In this document: piece after piece, positions 44,558 through 52,601 of the stretch
How the letters are laid out: the number at the start of each line of letters is the position of its first letter
Position numbering within the stretch: position 1 is the stretch's first letter
Assembly (NCBI RefSeq): GCF_013466985.1
Contig: NZ_CP059164.1
Coordinates: 310,001-374,000 of the forward strand
Reading direction: 5' to 3'
DNA from: Nocardioides ungokensis
Lineage (GTDB): Bacteria > Actinomycetota > Actinomycetes > Propionibacteriales > Nocardioidaceae
Length of the DNA: 64,000 bases
Notes under the pieces: model-generated
Database searches by the model: none
Told to the model about the DNA's origin: nothing
What the model saw: the letters and a program-made list of their open reading frames with translations, nothing else
Program-made: the position numbers and the translations under genes

Positions 44558-46864
44558 ATGCGGCACGCGATCCAACAGCTGACGGCGCCTCCGTGCACCG
44601 CCACCGCCCCGTCGCGCCCTGGTGAGCTGCTGGGGCGTCGCCACGAGCTCGCCGACCTGCGGCAGACGCTCGGGTCGGCCCGGCTGGTCACGCTCACCGG
44701 GCAGGGCGGGATCGGCAAGACGGCGCTGGCCCGAGCCGCCGCTGCCGACCACGAGCGGGTACGCCGGGAGGACACCTGGGCCGTCGACCTCGCCGACCTC
44801 GTCGATCCCGAGCTCCTCGGCCACTCGGTGGCCGGCGCCCTCGGGGTCCGGCTGGCCCACGGGTCGGCCGGTGCCGGCGACGTCGCCCACGCGGTCGCCG
44901 ATCGTGCGGGCCTGCTGGTGCTCGACGGCTGCGAGGCGATGCTCGACGAGGCGGTCGAGCTGGTGGCGGTGCTCCTCGCCACGGCCCCTCGGCTGCGGGT
45001 GCTGGCCACCTCCCAGCGGCAGCTGGGCGTGACCGGCGAGGTCGTCGTACCGATCGGACCGCTGGCGGACGAGGACGCGCAGGCGCTCTTCGTCGCCCGC
45101 GCCAGCGCCGCGCTGCCGACGTTCCGGCTCACCGAGGACAACGCCGCCGCGGTGGCGGAGCTCTGCGCGGAGCTCGAGGGCGTGCCGCTCGCCGTCGAGC
45201 TGGCCGCGGCCCGGATCCTCGTGCTGACGCCCCGGGGCATCCTCGACCGGCTGGACAACAGCGTGGGCGACCGGCAACGGCTGCTCGCGAAGGGCGCCCG
45301 GGACGCGCCGCCCAGGCAACGCTCGCTGCGCGCCTCGCTGGAGGCGACCAGCCGGCTGTGCACCCCCGACGAGCGCCTGCTCTGGGCCCGGCTGTCGGTC
45401 TTCACCGGCGGGTTCCCGCTGGAGGCCGCCGAGGTGGTGTGCGCCGGAGACGGCCTCGACGCAGTGGACGTGCTGGACCTCGTCGACGGACTGCTGGAGA
45501 AGTCGGTGCTGACCCGGGACGACGACGGCGCGTCGTACGTGCGCTTCCGGATGCCGGAGTCGCTGCGCGCGTACGCCGCGGGGGAGCTCACGGGGGACCA
45601 GCAGCGGGACGGGCGGGACCGGCACCTGGCGTGGTACGCCGACCTGGTCCGCCGCGCGACAGCCGAGTCCTTCGGACCCGGGCAGGTCGGCTGGTTGCGA
45701 ACCCTGCGGCGCGAGCACGGCAACCTGCGCGCGGCGCTCCGCCACGCCGTCGGCGAGCCCCGACGCGCGGCTCAGGCGCTGGAGATGGTGCCAGCGCTGG
45801 AGGCCTACTGGGCGGTGACCGCGCAGCTGGGCGAGGCGCGGCACTGGCTGGCGCGCGCGATGGAGGTCGTCGAGGCCGACCCGGGCACGCGGGCCCGCGG
45901 CCTGGCGACGGCGGCCTGGGCGGCGACCCTGCAGGGGGAGCCGGACGTCGGCCGGTCCCTGCTCGACGAGGCCGTCGCCCTGCTCGCCGGTGGTGCCGCC
46001 GCCGACGGCGCGGTCCGGGGCCGCGTGCTGCTCGCGGACGCCCTCGTGACCACCTGGGGTGGCTCGCCCGCCGAGGCTCTGGCGCCGCTGGAGCTCGCCG
46101 TGGCAGAGGCCCGCACCGCCGGCGACCGGCCACTGGAGTCCTCGGCGCTGGTGCTCCTGGGTGTCTGCCGCGGCCTCTCGGGCGACCCCGACGGCGCCGG
46201 CGCTGCTCTGCAGGCCTGCGTCGACCTCACCGGACCGGCCGGGGAGGTCCACGTCCGCTCCTACGCGTTGTCCGCCCTGGGCGTGCTGGCCCTGCTCCGC
46301 GGGGACCTGGATGCGGCCGCCACCCTCGAGCGGCAGGCGCTGGTGATGGCGACGGAGCTCGGCGACCGCTCCCTCACGGCCCTCGTCCTCGAGGCGCTGG
46401 CCCTGGTGGCAGCCGCCGAGCCCCACCGGGTGCACGCCGCGACGCTGCTCGGGGCCGCCGGCGCCGTGTGGCGGCAGCTGGGCGTGGACCCGGATGCCGT
46501 CCCGCACCTCTCGTCGTGCCGGCGCGACAGCGAGGAGCGCGCCGGGATCGACCGCGGGGACGCCGCCTTCCGTGCAGCGTTCCAGCGCGGAGCGGAGCTC
46601 ACCGACGAGCGGGTGCTGGCCCTGGCGCTGGAGCGGACTCCGGTGGAAGAGGCACCGGAGGAGCAGGTCCTCCTGACCCGAAGGGAGCTCGAGGTGGCCG
46701 ACCTCGTCGGGGCCGGCCTGTCCAACCGGGACATCGCCGAGCAACTCGTGATCTCCCAGCGCACCGTGGAGAGCCACGTGGATCACATCCTGCGCAAGCT
46801 CGGCTTCGGGTCGCGCACCCAGGTGGCGGCCTGGGTGGCCGAGCGGGAGGCGCGTCGCCGTTGA
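44558..46864 (+). CDS. AfsR/LuxR-type ATPase regulator
   Basis: A 768-residue regulator, complete. The N-terminal P-loop ATPase has Walker A GQGGIGKT at 48-55, and its Walker B region reads LLVLDGCEAMLDEA. The GVPLAVELAAARIL sensor block follows. A TPR-like helical middle leads to the LuxR helix-turn-helix (LTRRELEVADLVGAGLSNRDIAEQL) at the C-terminus. It is paralogous to the regulators at 32833 and 41011. Such proteins bind an unknown ligand, hydrolyse ATP and activate nearby genes. Its start is 20 bases after the DUF5995 stop, so it may be co-transcribed with it. Confidence 0.9.
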   Translation: MRHAIQQLTAPPCTATAPSRPGELLGRRHELADLRQTLGSARLVTLTGQGGIGKTALARAAAADHERVRREDTWAVDLADLVDPELLGHSVAGALGVRLAHGSAGAGDVAHAVADRAGLLVLDGCEAMLDEAVELVAVLLATAPRLRVLATSQRQLGVTGEVVVPIGPLADEDAQALFVARASAALPTFRLTEDNAAAVAELCAELEGVPLAVELAAARILVLTPRGILDRLDNSVGDRQRLLAKGARDAPPRQRSLRASLEATSRLCTPDERLLWARLSVFTGGFPLEAAEVVCAGDGLDAVDVLDLVDGLLEKSVLTRDDDGASYVRFRMPESLRAYAAGELTGDQQRDGRDRHLAWYADLVRRATAESFGPGQVGWLRTLRREHGNLRAALRHAVGEPRRAAQALEMVPALEAYWAVTAQLGEARHWLARAMEVVEADPGTRARGLATAAWAATLQGEPDVGRSLLDEAVALLAGGAAADGAVRGRVLLADALVTTWGGSPAEALAPLELAVAEARTAGDRPLESSALVLLGVCRGLSGDPDGAGAALQACVDLTGPAGEVHVRSYALSALGVLALLRGDLDAAATLERQALVMATELGDRSLTALVLEALALVAAAEPHRVHAATLLGAAGAVWRQLGVDPDAVPHLSSCRRDSEERAGIDRGDAAFRAAFQRGAELTDERVLALALERTPVEEAPEEQVLLTRRELEVADLVGAGLSNRDIAEQLVISQRTVESHVDHILRKLGFGSRTQVAAWVAEREARRR

Positions 46865-46875
46865 GCCCCCGCGCG

Positions 46876-46899
46876 GCAGCGCTCACACGGGAGTGCTGC
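46876..46899. terminator. Hairpin between convergent genes
   Basis: GCAGCGCTC and GAGTGCTGC pair at 8 of 9 positions around a 6-base loop, immediately after the regulator stop and before the stop of the convergent STAS gene. Confidence 0.45.
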
Positions 46900-47253
46900 T
46901 CACACGGCGGTGGTGCTGGTCGGGGGAGTGAGGGAGAGTCGGTCGGAGATCCCGCACAGGCGCATCAGGCGCCAGATGAACGGGCTGGCCCGGACGACCG
47001 AGACCGCCCGGCCCTGCGCCTCGTGGATCCGGCCGAAGCCCACCAGCGCCCTGATGCCGGTCGCGTCGCAGAACGAGAGCTCACCCAGGTCGACCAGGAC
47101 CGTGGTCAGGTCCTGCCGCCAGGAGAAGTCCTCACGAGGCACCTCGTCGACGCTGCAGAGGTCGAGCTCCCCGGCCAGGTTGAGGAAGAGGCACGGGGAC
47201 TCGATGACCAACGAGACCGACAGCAGGCTCGGACGCTGAAACGGATCGTGCAT
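46900..47253 (-). CDS. STAS-domain protein (anti-sigma factor antagonist type)
   Basis: A 117-residue single STAS domain. The strand LFLNLAGELDLCSVDEV and the helix region VLVDLGELSFCDATGIRALVGF are present. The phosphorylatable position in ...SFCDATGIRAL is occupied by Asp-Ala-Thr rather than Ser-Ser/Thr, so the switch may use the Thr. These proteins release sigma factors from anti-sigma kinases. GGAG precedes the ATG at 47253, and the neighbours do not include a kinase. Confidence 0.85.
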   Translation of the reverse strand: MHDPFQRPSLLSVSLVIESPCLFLNLAGELDLCSVDEVPREDFSWRQDLTTVLVDLGELSFCDATGIRALVGFGRIHEAQGRAVSVVRASPFIWRLMRLCGISDRLSLTPPTSTTAV

Positions 47254-47473
47254 CTCGGTATCACTCCATGGGCTCCGCGTAGGGCTGATGAATCGATCCT
47301 GACGCGCCCGGCGGCCTCTGGCCTCCGCGGGACTACGGAGTCCACTACGTGACTCCCGGACGAGACCGGGGCATCGCCGGGGCCGATGCCGAGCATCACC
47401 GCTGGCTGGTTCCGGGTCGGCGGTGCGCGCGGCAGAGTCGGAGCAGACCAACACCTGACTGACGAGGGCGGCC

Positions 47474-48649
47474 GTGTTCGAGTACTTCCCCACCAACTAC
47501 ATCTGGAGCCTCGGCGTCGCGGCCACGCTCAACAGCGGCGGCGCGATCGACGAGGTGGACCGCGCCTGCCGGCCGATCCGTGAGGCCGCCGAGCGGGGAG
47601 ACGCGGGGACCCGCGACCTGATGCTGGCCTGGAAGCGGGTCGCTGACCAGGTCGCCACGCAGGCGGCCGAGGCCGAGGAGGCCGGCCACCTGCGCACAGC
47701 CGGCCAGAAGTGGTTCCGGTCCGCGGCGTACGTCTGCCAGGCCGAGCGGATGCTGAGCTCGACCGATCCCGAGCGGATCCCGTTCTACCGGCAGGGGCTC
47801 GCCGCGCTGCAGAGGTCGTTCGACCTCGTCGACCCGGCCACGACCCGGGTCGCCGTGCCGTTCGAGGGCAGCGAGCTGCCTGCGTACTTCCTGAAGGCGC
47901 AACGGTCCGACGGCACGCCGGCGCCGACCGTGATCATGTGGAACGGCCTGGACTCCACCAAGGAGCACATGTACACCTCGGGCTGGCCGCAGGAGCTGGC
48001 CCAGCGCGGGATCTCGACGCTCATGGTCGACTGCCCCGGCAGCGGCGAGGCGCTGCGCTTCCTCGACCTGAAGTCCCGGGTCGAGACGGAGGACTGGGCG
48101 CGCGCGTGCGTGGACCACCTCGAGACCCGCGCCGACGTCGACCACGACCGGATCGGCCTGGTCGGCTGGTCGCTGGGCGGCTACTACGCACCGCGCGCCG
48201 CGGCGTACGAGAAGCGGATCAAGCTCGTCGTCGCCTGGGGCGCCAACCACAACTGGGGCGAGGTGCAGAGGGCCAGGCTCGAGCGCGAGGGCGAGAACCC
48301 GGTGCCGCACTACTGGGAGCACGTCCTGTGGGTGTGGGGCTACGACGACCTCGACACGTTCATCAAGGCCTCGGAGGACGTCCACCTCAACGGCGTCGTC
48401 GAGCAGATCACCTGCCCCTTCCTGATCACCCACGGCGAGAACGACCGCCAGATCAACGTGAAGTACGCCCACCAGTCCTACGACCAGGCCGTCAACAGCC
48501 CCAAGCGGACGCTGCGGGTCTTCACTCCCGAGGAGGGGGCCACCGAGCACGTCGGCCTCGACCACCTGCCGCACGTCGGTGCCTACACGGCCGACTGGAT
48601 CGAGGACACGTTCGCCGAGATGGCCCCGGCCGGACAGTCCACCGCGTGA
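47474..48649 (+). CDS. Alpha/beta hydrolase, 2,6-dihydroxypseudooxynicotine hydrolase/FrsA-like
   Basis: A 391-residue serine hydrolase with a helical N-terminal cap of about 140 residues. The catalytic domain then shows MWNGLDSTKEHMY (oxyanion region), VGWSLGGYYAPRAAAYE (nucleophile Ser), HGENDRQI (acid) and GLDHLPHVG (His). This layout, with the helical cap and WNGLDSTKE motif, is that of C-C bond hydrolases such as the nicotine-pathway enzyme. The true substrate is unknown. The GTG start has no strong ribosome site. It overlaps the following SDR gene by four bases. Confidence 0.87.
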   Translation: MFEYFPTNYIWSLGVAATLNSGGAIDEVDRACRPIREAAERGDAGTRDLMLAWKRVADQVATQAAEAEEAGHLRTAGQKWFRSAAYVCQAERMLSSTDPERIPFYRQGLAALQRSFDLVDPATTRVAVPFEGSELPAYFLKAQRSDGTPAPTVIMWNGLDSTKEHMYTSGWPQELAQRGISTLMVDCPGSGEALRFLDLKSRVETEDWARACVDHLETRADVDHDRIGLVGWSLGGYYAPRAAAYEKRIKLVVAWGANHNWGEVQRARLEREGENPVPHYWEHVLWVWGYDDLDTFIKASEDVHLNGVVEQITCPFLITHGENDRQINVKYAHQSYDQAVNSPKRTLRVFTPEEGATEHVGLDHLPHVGAYTADWIEDTFAEMAPAGQSTA

Positions 48650-49389
48650 AGGTGAGCCTGGCCGGCAAGGTCGCCCTGATCACGGGAACGGCGGGTGGCC
48701 AGGGCGCCGTGGCCGCGCGGCTCTTCGCCGAGGCAGGCGCCACAGTCGTGGGCTGCGACGTCCGCGAGGCGCACGGCACCGCCCGGGTCGACCTCACCGA
48801 CGAGGACGCCGTCCGGGCCTGGGTCGAGGACGCCGTCGCGGAGCACGGCAGGGTCGACGTGCTCTACGCCAACGCCGGCACCACGCGCTTCAACCCGGTC
48901 GAGGACGTGACCAGCGACGAGTGGCACTTCGTGCTCCGCCACGAGCTCGACGTGGTGTTCTTCCCGGTCAAGCACGCCTGGCCGCACCTGCGCGCCGCGG
49001 GCGGTGCGGTCGTCCTGGTCGGCTCCACCGCCGGGTTGACCGGGTCGGTGACCAACGCACGGGTGGCGCACACGGTCACCAAGGGTGGCGTCATCGCGCT
49101 CACGAAGCAGCTCGCGGCCGAAGGGGCCGCACACGGCATCCGGGTCAACTGCGTCAGCCCCGGCATGGTCGACACGCCGGCCACCCGTGGCGACCTGCTC
49201 GCCGAGGACCACCCGATGCGCCGCATCGCCGGAGCCATCCCGCTGGGACGAGTCGGCCTGCCGGAGGAAGTGGTGCGGTGTGCGCTCTTTCTGTCCAGCG
49301 ACGCGGCGTCGTACGTCACCGGCGCCAACCTCGTCGTCGACGGGGGCTGGTCAGCGGTGCTCCCGGGCGCCCCCGTCCCACAGACCTGA
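48646..49389 (+). CDS. SDR-family protein with altered active site
   Basis: A 247-residue SDR. GTAGGQG and ANAGTT are present, with Ser in VLVGSTAGL. The YxxxK position reads HTVTK, again His in place of Tyr and Lys kept, as in the SDR at 22047. The end ASYVTGANLVVDGGW is standard. The GTG start overlaps the hydrolase stop (GTGA). With the C-C hydrolase and DUF2218 genes it makes a three-gene catabolic unit. Confidence 0.88.
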   Translation: MKVSLAGKVALITGTAGGQGAVAARLFAEAGATVVGCDVREAHGTARVDLTDEDAVRAWVEDAVAEHGRVDVLYANAGTTRFNPVEDVTSDEWHFVLRHELDVVFFPVKHAWPHLRAAGGAVVLVGSTAGLTGSVTNARVAHTVTKGGVIALTKQLAAEGAAHGIRVNCVSPGMVDTPATRGDLLAEDHPMRRIAGAIPLGRVGLPEEVVRCALFLSSDAASYVTGANLVVDGGWSAVLPGAPVPQT

Positions 49390-49401
49390 GAGAAGGAAGA
49401 C

Positions 49402-49689
49402 ATGAACACGAGACACGGACAGATGGCCACCGACCGGCCCGCCCGCTACGCCAAGCAGCTCGCCGGACACTGGGCCCGCAAGGGCAGCGCGGGCGAGGAG
49501 GACGGCGCCACCGTCATCAGGTTCGACACCGGCCAGGTGGTGGTGCTCCGCCCCGAGCCCGACGTACTGCGCGTCGAGGCGTCGGTCCCCGACGACGGGG
49601 ACGCCGACCGCTTCGCCGAGGTGGTCAAGGTCCACCTCGAGCGCTTCGGCACCCGCGAGGAGCTCGAGGTGGTCTGGGAGACCTCCTGA
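49402..49689 (+). CDS. DUF2218-family protein
   Basis: A 95-residue protein matching DUF2218: TDRPARYAKQLAGHWARKG near the start, then DGATVIRFDTGQVVVLRP and DRFAEVVKVHLERFG. The family is found in actinobacteria and proteobacteria and has no known function. It follows the SDR by 12 bases with an AGAAGGAAG ribosome site. Confidence 0.87.
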   Translation: MNTRHGQMATDRPARYAKQLAGHWARKGSAGEEDGATVIRFDTGQVVVLRPEPDVLRVEASVPDDGDADRFAEVVKVHLERFGTREELEVVWETS

Positions 49690-49696
49690 CCGCCCT

Positions 49697-49766
49697 TGTA
49701 ACGCGGTGTCCACGCAGCCAGGGCGGTGTCGCAGCACCGCCCCAGTGACGTGGACACCGCGTTACA
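49697..49766. repeat. Nested perfect inverted repeats between convergent genes
   Basis: An outer pair of 18-base arms (TGTAACGCGGTGTCCACG at 49697-49714 and its exact complement at 49749-49766) encloses an inner hairpin, GGGCGGTG at 49721-49728 with CACCGCCC at 49735-49742. The element lies between the DUF2218 stop and the convergent LacI gene. It could be a bidirectional terminator or a copy of an intergenic palindromic repeat; there is no T-run. Confidence 0.8.
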
Positions 49767-49781
49767 TGGGATGCGGGCAGG

Positions 49782-50822
49782 TCAGCCCAGGGTCGAGGCG
49801 CGGGCGACCAGCTCGGGGGTGAACGTGACCTGCTGGTGGGCGTGGCGGGGATTGTCGGCCTCGTCCATCACCAGGTCGGCGGCCATCCGCCCCAGCTCGT
49901 GGCGCGGCTGCCGCACCGAGGTGAGGGGTACGGCGGCGGCCGCGGCGAACTCGATGTCGTCGTAGCCGACGATCGCGAGGTCTCCGGGCACCTTGCGGCC
50001 ACTGCTGATCGTCTGCTGGAGCAGCCCGAGCGCGATCAGGTCGTTGGCGCAGAACGCCGCCGTCGGCCGGCGGCGCGAGGGCAGGCCGGCCAGTCGCTCG
50101 CCGGCGCTGCGGCCCTCGGAGACGGAGAGCGCGGTGGTCGGTATCAGGATGAGTGCGTCCTCGGGGAGCCCGGCCTCGGCCCACGCCTCCCGGGCGCCCC
50201 GCCAGCGGTCGTCGACCTGGCCGATGGAGAGCGGGCCGCCGACGAAGGCGACCCGGGTGTGCCCGCGGTCGATCAGGTGCTCCACGGCGATCCGGCCCCC
50301 GAGGACGTCGTCGACCGCGACCGAGCAGAAGCTCTCGTCGTGTCGGATCCGGTCGACGATGACCAGCGGTGTGCCGTGCCGGGCGATGGTGTCGAGGCTG
50401 TCGGCCTCGGGATCGACCGGGGTGATCAGGATGCCCTGCACCCGCTGCTGCTGCAGGTGGCCGAGGTGGGTGTCCTCCCGGGAGGCCCGGTTGTCGCTGT
50501 TGCAGATGAACAGCGACAGGTCGGCCGCCTCGGCCGCGAGCTCGATGCCCTGGGCGACGTCGGTGAAGAACGGGTTGGTGGCGTCGAGCATCACGTAGGC
50601 CAACGTGCGGCTCTTGCCGGCACGCAGGGCGCGTGCGGACTCGTTGCGCACGAAGCCCAGGTCGTTCATCGCGCGCTCGACGCGTTCGCGCGTGGCCGCG
50701 CTCACCCGCTCGGGTCGGTTCAGGACGTTGGAGACCGTCCCGAGCGACACCCCCGCTGTGGCCGCGACGTCCTTGACCGACGCGCTGCGCGCGCCCGGAG
50801 GGCGACGCTCCCCGACGCTCAT
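49782..50822 (-). CDS. LacI-family repressor of the rhamnose operon
   Basis: A 346-residue LacI/GalR repressor. The helix-turn-helix (SVKDVAATAGVSLGTVSNVLNRPERVS) is at residues 15-41, the hinge helix at ERAMNDLGFVRNESARALRAG, and the periplasmic-binding-like effector domain follows. The ATG at 50822 has GGGAGAA upstream. It is divergent from the rhamnose transporter gene, and two LacI-type operator sites lie between them. By position I infer it responds to rhamnose or a rhamnose derivative and represses both itself and the operon. Confidence 0.92.
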   Translation of the reverse strand: MSVGERRPPGARSASVKDVAATAGVSLGTVSNVLNRPERVSAATRERVERAMNDLGFVRNESARALRAGKSRTLAYVMLDATNPFFTDVAQGIELAAEAADLSLFICNSDNRASREDTHLGHLQQQRVQGILITPVDPEADSLDTIARHGTPLVIVDRIRHDESFCSVAVDDVLGGRIAVEHLIDRGHTRVAFVGGPLSIGQVDDRWRGAREAWAEAGLPEDALILIPTTALSVSEGRSAGERLAGLPSRRRPTAAFCANDLIALGLLQQTISSGRKVPGDLAIVGYDDIEFAAAAAVPLTSVRQPRHELGRMAADLVMDEADNPRHAHQQVTFTPELVARASTLG

Positions 50823-50847
50823 CGATTCTCCCTTGTTCGTTGATCGA

Positions 50848-50876
50848 ATTGAAACGGTCAAAGTAGTCTCCGTCAA
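50848..50876 (-). promoter_or_regulatory. Promoter of the repressor gene with overlapping operator-like site
   Basis: On the minus strand TTGACG (50876-50871) and TTCAAT (50853-50848) are 17 bases apart, a good promoter pair for the repressor gene. The plus-strand sequence TTGAAACGGTCAA (50849-50861) covers the -10 and half-matches the operator before the transporter gene, so autorepression is likely. Confidence 0.55.
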
Positions 50877-50938
50877 CGACTTCGGCCGGGATGTCCGCCA
50901 GTTCTTGCCCGATCTCGGAGTCAATTTTGAGAAGAACC

Positions 50939-50968
50939 TTGACGGCTGTGATGGCGGTCACCTACCGT
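50939..50968 (+). promoter_or_regulatory. Predicted promoter of the rhamnose operon
   Basis: TTGACG at 50939-50944 and TACCGT at 50963-50968 are 18 bases apart. Transcription would begin near 50975, just before the palindromic operator, so a bound repressor would block the start or early elongation. Confidence 0.5.
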
Positions 50969-50982
50969 CATCGGCAACAGAA

Positions 50983-50996
50983 TTGAAACCTTTCAA
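50983..50996. promoter_or_regulatory. LacI-family operator before the rhamnose operon
   Basis: TTGAAA-CC-TTTCAA is a perfect 14-base palindrome, close to the central-CG sites used by many LacI/GalR repressors. It lies 13 bases before the ATG of the ATPase gene and just upstream of the AGAGGAG ribosome site. Confidence 0.75.
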
Positions 50997-51008
50997 GAGG
51001 AGCTCCCG

Positions 51009-52601
51009 ATGTCAGGACCGGCCAACGGAGGCGCGGCGCTCGAGCTGCGCGACGTCGCCAAGTCCTTCGGCTCCGTCGTGGCCCTGAAGTCCGGCAGCCT
51101 CGAGGTGCATCCCGGGTCGATCCACGCCCTCGTGGGTGAGAACGGTGCCGGGAAGTCGACGCTGGTCAAGATCGTCGCCGGCGTCCACCGCCGCGACGGT
51201 GGCGTCTTCCGCCTGCACGGCAAGGACGTCGACTTCGGCTCGACCGCGGAGTCCAAGCACGCCGGGGTCGCCGTGATCTACCAGGAGCCGACGCTCTTCC
51301 CCGACCTCTCGGTCACCGAGAACATCTTCATGGGCCGACAGCCCCTCGGCCGGATGCGTCGCATCGACCGGGCCGCGATGTACGCCGAGGCCGAGTCGCT
51401 GTTCACCCGCCTCGGCGTGAGCATCGACCCGCGCCGGCCGGCCCTCGGCCTCTCGATCGCCGACCAGCAGATCATCGAGATCGCCAAGGCGATCTCGCTC
51501 GACGCCAGCCTCCTGATCATGGACGAGCCCACCGCCGCGCTGAGTGGGGTCGAGGTGGAGCGCCTGTTCGCGGTGGCGCGCAGCCTGCGCGACGAGGGTC
51601 GCGCACTGGTCTTCATCTCCCACCGCTTCGACGAGGTCTTCGCTCTCTGCGACACCGTCACGGTGATGCGCGACGGCGCCTACATCTCCACCGACAAGAT
51701 CGCCGAGACCACGGTCCCCGAGATCGTCTCCCGGATGGTCGGCCGCGAGGTGGCCGAGCTGTTCCCGAAGACGCCTGCCACGATCGGCGAGGTGGTCCTC
51801 GAGGTCGAGGGGCTCCGGCGGGCCGGTGTCTTCCACGACGTCAGCTTCACGGTCCGCGCCGGTGAGATCGTCGGCCTGGCCGGGCTCGTGGGCGCCGGGC
51901 GGAGCGAGATCGCCCGCGCCGTCTTCGGCGTGGACCGCTACGACGCCGGCCGCGTCCGCCTCGGCGGCAAGCAGGTGGCGGCCCACAACCCCCGCGCCGC
52001 GATCCGCGCCGGCATGGCGTTCGTCCCCGAGGACCGTCGCAGGCAGGGCCTGGTCACCGAGGGCTCGGTGGCCCGCAACGTCGCCGGCGTCATCCGCCGC
52101 GGCCTGAGCCACGCCGGCCTGCTCACCAGCGCCGCGGAGAACCGCGCCGCCGGACCGTGGGCCGGGCGGCTCGAGGTCAAGACCAACGCCCTGGACGCCA
52201 AGGCCGCCACCATGAGCGGCGGCAACCAGCAGAAGGTCGTGATCGCCAAGTGGCTCGCGACCCAGCCCCGGCTGCTGATCATCGACGAGCCCACCCGCGG
52301 CATCGACGTCGGCACCAAGGCCGAGGTCCACCGCCTGCTCTCCGAGCTGGCCGGCCAGGGCATGGCCATCGTGATGATCTCCTCCGAGCTCCCCGAGGTG
52401 CTCGGCATGGCCGACCGCGTCCTGGTCGTCTGCGAGGGCCGGATCACCGCCGACCTCGACCGCGCCGACGCCACCCCGGAGGCCGTGATGCACGCCGCCA
52501 CCCACGCCGGGGGCCAGGCCAGCCACGGCGACGAGGCCCCTGACGACCACGACGACCACCACGACCACGACGGGGCCACCACCACGGAGGTGACGGCATG
52601 A
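51009..52601 (+). CDS. rhaT: Rhamnose ABC transporter ATPase
   Basis: A 530-residue tandem ATPase of the CUT2 class, the RhaT type in actinobacteria and rhizobia. The first domain has Walker A GENGAGKST, YQEPTLFPDLSV, LSIADQQIIEIAKA and LLIMDEPTAAL. The second has LVGAGRSEI in place of a standard Walker A, MSGGNQQKV and LLIIDEPTRGID. It powers rhamnose uptake with the next two permeases. An unusual Asp/His-rich tail (DDHDDHHDHDGATT) closes the protein. It is the first gene of the operon and overlaps the permease start by four bases. Confidence 0.92.
   Translation: MSGPANGGAALELRDVAKSFGSVVALKSGSLEVHPGSIHALVGENGAGKSTLVKIVAGVHRRDGGVFRLHGKDVDFGSTAESKHAGVAVIYQEPTLFPDLSVTENIFMGRQPLGRMRRIDRAAMYAEAESLFTRLGVSIDPRRPALGLSIADQQIIEIAKAISLDASLLIMDEPTAALSGVEVERLFAVARSLRDEGRALVFISHRFDEVFALCDTVTVMRDGAYISTDKIAETTVPEIVSRMVGREVAELFPKTPATIGEVVLEVEGLRRAGVFHDVSFTVRAGEIVGLAGLVGAGRSEIARAVFGVDRYDAGRVRLGGKQVAAHNPRAAIRAGMAFVPEDRRRQGLVTEGSVARNVAGVIRRGLSHAGLLTSAAENRAAGPWAGRLEVKTNALDAKAATMSGGNQQKVVIAKWLATQPRLLIIDEPTRGIDVGTKAEVHRLLSELAGQGMAIVMISSELPEVLGMADRVLVVCEGRITADLDRADATPEAVMHAATHAGGQASHGDEAPDDHDDHHDHDGATTTEVTA

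Noticed and set aside
44258..46786. An 842-codon minus-strand open frame, and similar long antisense frames at 57215-59383 and 59278-60843
   Set aside because: All lie opposite genes with clear domains, as expected when third positions are nearly always G or C.
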